The notes under the pieces: generated by a model | Database searches by the model: none | What the model saw: the letters and a program-made list of their open reading frames with translations, nothing else | Told to the model about the DNA's origin: nothing | Part shown: in pieces, positions 5,909 through 9,553 of the stretch | Position numbering within the stretch: position 1 is the stretch's first letter | How the letters are laid out: the number at the start of each line of letters is the position of its first letter | Made by a program: the position numbers and the translations under genes | From: Candidatus Bathyarchaeota archaeon | GTDB lineage: Archaea; Thermoproteota; Bathyarchaeia; TCS64 | Length of the DNA: 9,553 nucleotides | Assembly (NCBI GenBank): GCA_030669135.1 | Contig: DAOVEE010000061.1 | Span: 1-9,553, forward strand | Direction: 5' to 3'

Positions 5909-6436
5909 CTACTGGAGGTAGCCTAGGCTCTCCATCTTTTCGAGGGCCTTCTGGACACTCTCCTCAACCGTCTCCTTGTCCGTGTCCAGTATGAGCTCGG
6001 GGTTCGGCGGCTCCTCGTATGGATCGTCCACGCCGGTGAAGCCGGTTATCTCGCCCGCCAGCGCCTTCCTGTACATGCCCTTGACGTCTCGCCTAATACA
6101 CTCCTCGACGGAGCACCTCACATAGACCTCCATGAACTCGCCTATCTCCTCTCGGCTCTTCCTCCGCCTCTCGATGTAGGGTGAGACGAAGGTCGCCAAT
6201 ACTTTGACGCCGTTCCTGGTTAGGAGCTTGGCGACGAAGGTCACGCGTTTTATGTTCTCGTCTCGGTCCTCCTTGCTGAAGCCAAGGTCGCTGGTGAGGC
6301 CTTTACGGACGATGTCGCCGTCGAGGCGCTCTACCTTGTGCCCTTTCTCGCGGAGTACCTCGGCGACCCTGTCGGCGATGGTGGTCTTCCCACTGCACGG
6401 AAGGCCAGTGAACCATATGGTTACCCCTCTAGTCAT
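5909..6436 (-). CDS. cysC: Adenylylsulfate (APS) kinase
   Basis: A 175-residue single-domain APS kinase, which phosphorylates adenylyl sulfate with ATP to give PAPS, the donor for sulfotransferases and a substrate for reduction to sulfite. It shows the P-loop GLPCSGKTT at 11-19, RLDGDIVR at 37-44, SDLGFSKEDRDENI at 49-62, the FVSPY serine motif at 83-87, KGMYRKALAGEI at 119-130 and FTGVDDPYEEPPNPEL at 133-148. All family motifs look intact, so it should be active. It is the last of four minus-strand genes beginning with a UDP-sulfoquinovose synthase. The gap from the glycosyltransferase is 51 bases and contains a TATA-like element, so it may be transcribed separately too. A good GGAAGTGA site lies four bases before the ATG. 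No sulfate adenylyltransferase or PAPS reductase gene is in the window. Confidence 0.94.
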   Translation of the reverse strand: MTRGVTIWFTGLPCSGKTTIADRVAEVLREKGHKVERLDGDIVRKGLTSDLGFSKEDRDENIKRVTFVAKLLTRNGVKVLATFVSPYIERRRKSREEIGEFMEVYVRCSVEECIRRDVKGMYRKALAGEITGFTGVDDPYEEPPNPELILDTDKETVEESVQKALEKMESLGYLQ

Positions 6437-6476
6437 CCCGTCACTTCCTGAATCCCTTTACTGGTTTCAATCAACG

Positions 6477-6486
6477 TATAATATTT
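6477..6486 (-). promoter_or_regulatory. TATA-like element upstream of cysC
   Basis: The minus strand reads AATATTATAC just after the glycosyltransferase stop. The centre is about 45 bases from the cysC ATG, which predicts a leader of roughly 20 bases that includes the Shine-Dalgarno site (6441-6448). cysC may therefore have its own promoter as well as read-through from upstream. Confidence 0.35.
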
Positions 6487-6487
6487 T

Positions 6488-7120
6488 TTAAACTCTCAGC
6501 ACATCCCATAGCACCGTGAAGAACTGCCTGAGGTGCCTCGTCTGGATCCTTCTCTCGCCTTCCCGTTCTTTGATCGATATGGGGACGCCGGCTACGCGGG
6601 CGCCGTGTCGATGGGCCTCTAACACGAAGGTGCCGCACAGGCAGGCTCCGTGTAGACTCATCTCTCTGGCGATCTCTCGTCTGACAGCCCTGAACCCTGT
6701 GCTCGCGTCCCCTATGGGCACCCTTATGCTTGTGAGCGACGTGAGTATCCTCTCGCTCAGGTACGGCAGCTCGGGTCGTATCCCCATGACCAGGTCGGCC
6801 CCGCCTCTCAGGATCGGTTCGATGAGGCTCGGTATCTCTGAGGGGTCGTGCTGCCCATCGGCGTCCAGGGTGACGATTATGTCGCATGTCGCCTCTCTTA
6901 GACCAAGCTCTGTGGCCTTCAGGACGCCGGCGTTCTGCTGCCTTAGGACCTTGGCCCCGGCTTCCTCGGCTATGCGTGCCGTGTCGTCGGTGCTACCATC
7001 GTCCACGACCAGGACCTCGTCGACGTGGGAGAGGGCTCCCTTCACGACTGCCTCTATGGTCTTCTCTTCGTTGTAGGCGGGGATGACCGCTGAAACCGTC
7101 GTCTCTTCTGCGGCCGTCAT
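6488..7120 (-). CDS. Family-2 glycosyltransferase, short soluble dolichol-phosphate-sugar synthase type
   Basis: A 210-residue GT-A fold glycosyltransferase that should move a sugar from a nucleotide donor to an acceptor, in archaea often dolichyl phosphate. Motifs are VIPAYNEE at 12-19, VVDDGSTDDT at 38-47, and the metal-binding LDADGQHDP at 85-93, followed by DLVMGIRP at 109-116 and STGFRAVRRE at 140-149. The length and motifs match the catalytic domain of dolichol-phosphate mannose/glucose synthases. There is no hydrophobic C-terminal membrane domain, unlike many bacterial and archaeal relatives, so it would act at the cytoplasmic face of the membrane. It starts six bases after the epimerase stop, with GGGGAG nine bases upstream of the ATG, so the pair is translationally coupled. 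Donor and acceptor cannot be read from sequence. Confidence 0.88.
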   Translation of the reverse strand: MTAAEETTVSAVIPAYNEEKTIEAVVKGALSHVDEVLVVDDGSTDDTARIAEEAGAKVLRQQNAGVLKATELGLREATCDIIVTLDADGQHDPSEIPSLIEPILRGGADLVMGIRPELPYLSERILTSLTSIRVPIGDASTGFRAVRREIAREMSLHGACLCGTFVLEAHRHGARVAGVPISIKEREGERRIQTRHLRQFFTVLWDVLRV

Positions 7121-7126
7121 GATCGT

Positions 7127-8071
7127 CTACTCCCCTTCGCTGAGCCAGTATTTGATGAGCTGCTTAACCCCTTCCCTGACGGTCCACCTGTTCTCGAAAC
7201 CGAGCACGCCGCGTATCTTCGTCAGGTCGTAGCTGAACTTCTTCGTCTCCCCGGGCCTGGGCGCGGTGTTCACGGCCTCTGCCATGCCGCCGGTCTCGGC
7301 GGCTATCTCCTCCTTGACGATGTCGGCGATCCGGTTTACAGTCAGGGTTTCGCCGCCGACGTTGAAGGTCTCGCCTCCTATCCCCTCCTTGGTGAGGGAG
7401 AGCATCATGGCCTCCGAGATGTCTTGGACGTGGACGAAGTCCCTGCTGTACTCGCCGTCTCCGTAGACAGTCAACGAGTCGCCGCTCATCCCCTGGTTCA
7501 CGAACTTGGGTATCACAGTTCCCCAGCGGGTGAAAACGCCGACGCCGTAGATATTCCCGAACCTCAGGTTCACCGTCTCTATGCCGTAGTTGTCCCAGTA
7601 CGTGTTGACTATCTGTTCCCCCGCCACCTTTGTGACACCATAGAGGTTGAGGGGGCGCTGTGGATGTTCCTCTGTCACGGGCATCTCGACGGGGACGCCG
7701 TAGGTGGATGCACTGGAGCAGAAGACGACTCGCCCGACGTCTAGTCTCCTGGCAGCCTCCATCACTTGGTAGGTGCCGTAGACGTTCACGGACACGGCCT
7801 CCTCCGGGTGCTCGTTGCACCTTACCAGCCCCGGCAGAGCCGCGAGGTGGGCGACGGCGTCGCATCCCTCCCACTCCTTGACGAGCAGCTCAAGGTCGCG
7901 GATGTCGCCTACAACGCACTCGGTCTTCTTGCCAAGTTCATGCTTCTTAAGATAACTATAGTCTCCTATGCTCTGATCGTCTATCGATACCACGGCGTCG
8001 CCTCGCTCAAGGAGCTTCACGACGAGCGTGGACCCGATGTATCCGGCACCCCCGGTCACGGCTACCCTCAT
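7127..8071 (-). CDS. Extended-SDR NAD-dependent sugar-nucleotide epimerase/dehydratase (GalE-like)
   Basis: A 314-residue member of the extended short-chain dehydrogenase family that acts on nucleotide sugars. It has the NAD-binding GGAGYIG at 7-13, an acidic residue pair after the second strand (DD, 31-32) typical for NAD preference, HLAA at 75-78, and the catalytic set Ser120 (CSSASTYG, 118-125), Tyr144 and Lys148 (YGVTK). Later motifs are LRFGNIYG at 169-176, VYGDGEYSRDFVHVQD at 202-217 and FNVGG at 236-240. These features fit UDP-glucose 4-epimerase and close relatives (UDP-glucuronate epimerases, some 4,6-dehydratases); the exact substrate is open. It lies 47 bases downstream of sqdB and upstream of the glycosyltransferase, so it likely prepares a sugar donor for glycan assembly. 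A GAGGG site lies seven bases before the ATG. Confidence 0.88.
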   Translation of the reverse strand: MRVAVTGGAGYIGSTLVVKLLERGDAVVSIDDQSIGDYSYLKKHELGKKTECVVGDIRDLELLVKEWEGCDAVAHLAALPGLVRCNEHPEEAVSVNVYGTYQVMEAARRLDVGRVVFCSSASTYGVPVEMPVTEEHPQRPLNLYGVTKVAGEQIVNTYWDNYGIETVNLRFGNIYGVGVFTRWGTVIPKFVNQGMSGDSLTVYGDGEYSRDFVHVQDISEAMMLSLTKEGIGGETFNVGGETLTVNRIADIVKEEIAAETGGMAEAVNTAPRPGETKKFSYDLTKIRGVLGFENRWTVREGVKQLIKYWLSEGE

Positions 8072-8100
8072 AGATATCCCTCAATAACTAGGCGTTGATG

Positions 8101-8108
8101 ATAAAAAA
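8101..8108 (-). terminator. T-run after sqdB, possible terminator or TATA-like element for the epimerase
   Basis: Shortly after the sqdB stop the minus strand has CC followed by TTTTTT and AT. Runs of T alone can terminate archaeal transcription. The same AT-rich stretch is about 33 bases from the epimerase ATG and could serve as a promoter element. The sequence does not decide between these. Confidence 0.3.
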
Positions 8109-8118
8109 GGGTTGGAGG

Positions 8119-9273
8119 TTAGGCGGTCCATTTTATCTTGGGCATGATGCTCTGCCGCTTGGCTTCGATCCGGTCCTTGTATTCCACGAGCTTGGGGATC
8201 GTGATCCGTAGCTCGTCCTCCAAGGTGTACGTGGGTTTGAAACCTAGGTTGGGCAGGTGCTTCATGTCAGGCTCGTAGTAGTGCTCCTCGGCCTCGAGCC
8301 TCGGGTTCTCAATGTTCCATATCTTGGCGTCCAGATCGAACTCCTTAGATACCTTTACCACGTACTCGGCGAGCTTGTTGACAGAGTAACACTCGTCGAA
8401 CTGGTTGAAGACCCTGTACTCTCCTGCGTCCGGCGGGTTCTCTATGGCTATGGTCAGGCACTGCATGCTGTCCCTGAGGGCGAGGTAGCCTCGGGTCTGG
8501 CCTCCTCTGCCGTAGGGGGTGAGCTCGTGGCCTATTATCGCCTGGGCGCAGAACCTGTTCAGGGCTGTGCCCCAGACCTCGTCGAAGTCGAACCTGGTAA
8601 GCAGGTCGTCGTTGACCATGTCGTCGGTCACTACACCGTGGACGACTCCCTGCATGATGTCAGTGCTCCGGAGCTGCCATATCTTGCACGCGAACATGAT
8701 GTTATAGGTGCCATGGACCTTCGTCAAGTGGTACCAGCTTCCCGGCTGCCTCGGGAAGGGAAGCGTGTCTTTACGTCCCCTGTACTCTATCTCGAAGAAT
8801 CCTTCTGGGATGTCCACGTTGGGGGTGCCGTACTCGCCCATCGTGCCCAGCTTTAGGAGGTGGCACTCCGGGACGTGCTTCTTCATGGCGAATAGGATGT
8901 TGTTTGTCCCTATGATGTTGTTCATCTGCGTGTAGTTGCAGTGGTCAAGGTCGATCATGCTGTAGGGCGCGCTGGGGATCTCGCCGAGGTGGACTATGCA
9001 GTCTGGCTTCTCCTTGGCTATGACGAGGTCGGTGAAGCTGGGCTCCTGTAGGTCTCCCTCGTAGAACCTGAGCTCTCTTCCCGTGGCTTTCTTGTATGCC
9101 TCCAGGCGCTCCTTCATCGACTTTATGGGAGTTGCGCTCCAACTCTCTATCTCTTGGACGTTCCTGCGTCTGCTCATGTTGTCTACGCCGCAGACGTCGT
9201 GGCCTCTTCCGCTGAGGTACATGCTGAGGGTCCAGCCTAGGTAGCCGTCCATTCCCATGATCATTACTTTCAT
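8119..9273 (-). CDS. sqdB: UDP-sulfoquinovose synthase (SqdB/SQD1/Agl3 family)
   Basis: A 384-residue extended-SDR enzyme that converts UDP-glucose and sulfite to UDP-sulfoquinovose with bound NAD. Similarity to plant SQD1 runs the full length: MDGYLGW at 8-14, VDNMSRR at 30-36, SAPYSMID at 101-108, LGTMGEYGTPNVDIPEG at 142-158, TDTLPFP-like KDTLPFP at 168-174, YHLTKVHG at 181-188, FGTALNRFC-like WGTALNRFC at 234-242, YGRGGQTRGYLALRD at 254-268, RVFNQF at 287-292 and EAEEHYY at 327-333. Thr144, Tyr181 and Lys185 match the SQD1 catalytic set, and the protein ends in a matching tail. Two residues after Gly-Glu at 97-98 are Ile-Pro where plant SQD1 has Gln-Arg. In Sulfolobus the homologue Agl3 makes sulfoquinovose for the S-layer N-glycan. 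AGGAGA seven to eight bases before the ATG supports this start. It is the first gene of the sugar/sulfur block. Confidence 0.94.
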   Translation of the reverse strand: MKVMIMGMDGYLGWTLSMYLSGRGHDVCGVDNMSRRRNVQEIESWSATPIKSMKERLEAYKKATGRELRFYEGDLQEPSFTDLVIAKEKPDCIVHLGEIPSAPYSMIDLDHCNYTQMNNIIGTNNILFAMKKHVPECHLLKLGTMGEYGTPNVDIPEGFFEIEYRGRKDTLPFPRQPGSWYHLTKVHGTYNIMFACKIWQLRSTDIMQGVVHGVVTDDMVNDDLLTRFDFDEVWGTALNRFCAQAIIGHELTPYGRGGQTRGYLALRDSMQCLTIAIENPPDAGEYRVFNQFDECYSVNKLAEYVVKVSKEFDLDAKIWNIENPRLEAEEHYYEPDMKHLPNLGFKPTYTLEDELRITIPKLVEYKDRIEAKRQSIMPKIKWTA

Positions 9274-9309
9274 GTGTCTTTCTCCTGTAACGCTATCCTG
9301 TATTGGATA

Positions 9310-9329
9310 TTACTACTTAGAGATAGTAA
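9310..9329. promoter_or_regulatory. Inverted repeat in the sqdB-trmB gap, candidate operator
   Basis: TTACTA (9310-9315) and TAGTAA (9324-9329) form a perfect 6-base dyad around an 8-base spacer. It lies between the sqdB start and the palindromic TATA-like box, so it would sit near the sqdB transcription start but upstream of the trmB box. TrmB-family proteins bind such dyads, though this sequence is not the known Thermococcales consensus. Confidence 0.35.
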
Positions 9330-9336
9330 GTTTTTT

Positions 9337-9346
9337 GTTTATAAAC
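9337..9346. promoter_or_regulatory. Palindromic TATA-like box between sqdB and trmB-like gene
   Basis: GTTTATAAAC is a perfect 10-base palindrome. On the plus strand it would set a start near 9368, giving the regulator a leader of about 20 bases that includes its GAGG site (9379-9382). On the minus strand it would give sqdB a leader of about 40 bases. A separate TAATATC (9306-9312, minus strand) is too close to the sqdB ribosome site to be the better box. Confidence 0.45.
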
Positions 9347-9388
9347 TTATGTAGACATATGGACAACCTAGACACATAGAGGAACACT

Positions 9389-9553
9389 ATGGAGCCTAAG
9401 GTCAACCCGGTCAAGTACAACCTCATGAACATGGGGCTCAACGAGTACCAGGCCTCAGCCCTGGCCCACCTCATGTACCTAGGCGAAACCAAGGCAACCA
9501 CCATCAGCAAGGCTAGCGGCGTACCCAACGCCCGGATCTACGGTGTGCTCGAC
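9389..9553 (+). CDS. TrmB-family transcriptional regulator, N-terminal part (cut by window edge)
   Basis: The first 55 codons are present and the frame is open to the window end. The translation matches the winged helix-turn-helix of TrmB-type regulators: MGLNEYQASALAHLMYLG at 15-32, then a short turn, ATTISKASGVPNARIYGVLD at 36-55, where the family typically reads GLTEYEAK...A.EIA..SGVP...VY.VL. TrmB proteins in archaea sense sugars or sugar metabolites and repress or activate transport and glycolytic or gluconeogenic genes. The effector domain is outside the window. The gene is divergent from sqdB, making it a candidate regulator of the sulfosugar block. GAGG six bases before the ATG supports the start. 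Confidence 0.82.
   Translation, partial: MEPKVNPVKYNLMNMGLNEYQASALAHLMYLGETKATTISKASGVPNARIYGVLD

Noticed and set aside
6481..6490. T-run at the end of the glycosyltransferase gene as a terminator
   Set aside because: The Ts are on the plus strand, while the genes here are read from the minus strand, where the run is A-rich; it fits a promoter element for cysC better.

Overview
The window is very probably archaeal. The evidence is the fused 3-hydroxyacyl-CoA dehydrogenase/enoyl-CoA hydratase, an SCP-x-type thiolase coupled to a DUF35 zinc-ribbon/OB-fold protein, a stand-alone Lrp/AsnC ligand-binding (RAM) domain and a TrmB-type regulator. The promoters are also archaeal: TATA-like boxes centred about 26 bases upstream of several start codons, implying leaderless mRNAs, while genes inside operons use Shine-Dalgarno sites. 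The DNA is GC-rich and gene-dense, and the longest stretch without a gene is about 190 bases. The phylum cannot be fixed from the sequence; a TACK/Thermoproteota lineage is a guess.

Left half (1-5862), acyl-CoA metabolism. On the minus strand, etfB, etfA and the start of a Sir2 deacylase gene (cut by the window edge) form an apparent operon. Divergent from it, on the plus strand, is the 604-residue dehydrogenase/hydratase fusion. This gene runs stop codon to stop codon into a minus-strand pair, thiolase followed by DUF35 protein. Together these supply hydration, the second oxidation and the thiolytic step of beta-oxidation (or the reverse), plus an electron carrier for the first oxidation. 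No acyl-CoA dehydrogenase, ETF:quinone oxidoreductase or HMG-CoA synthase lies in the window. A 76-residue RAM-domain protein is divergent from the thiolase.

Right half (5909-9273), sugar-nucleotide and sulfur block. Four minus-strand genes follow one another: a UDP-sulfoquinovose synthase (SqdB/Agl3 type), an extended-SDR sugar-nucleotide epimerase/dehydratase, a short soluble family-2 glycosyltransferase, and an APS kinase (CysC). The simplest reading is a sulfated or sulfonated glycan pathway: sulfate activation could lead to PAPS and, through a reductase elsewhere, to sulfite for UDP-sulfoquinovose. The glycosyltransferase and epimerase would serve surface-glycan assembly. The pathway link is inferred from gene order.

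The right edge (9389-9553) holds the first 55 codons of a TrmB-family regulator, divergent from sqdB. The shared 115-base gap contains a palindromic TATA-like box and an inverted repeat that could be an operator. No RNA genes, insertion sequences or CRISPR repeats were seen.
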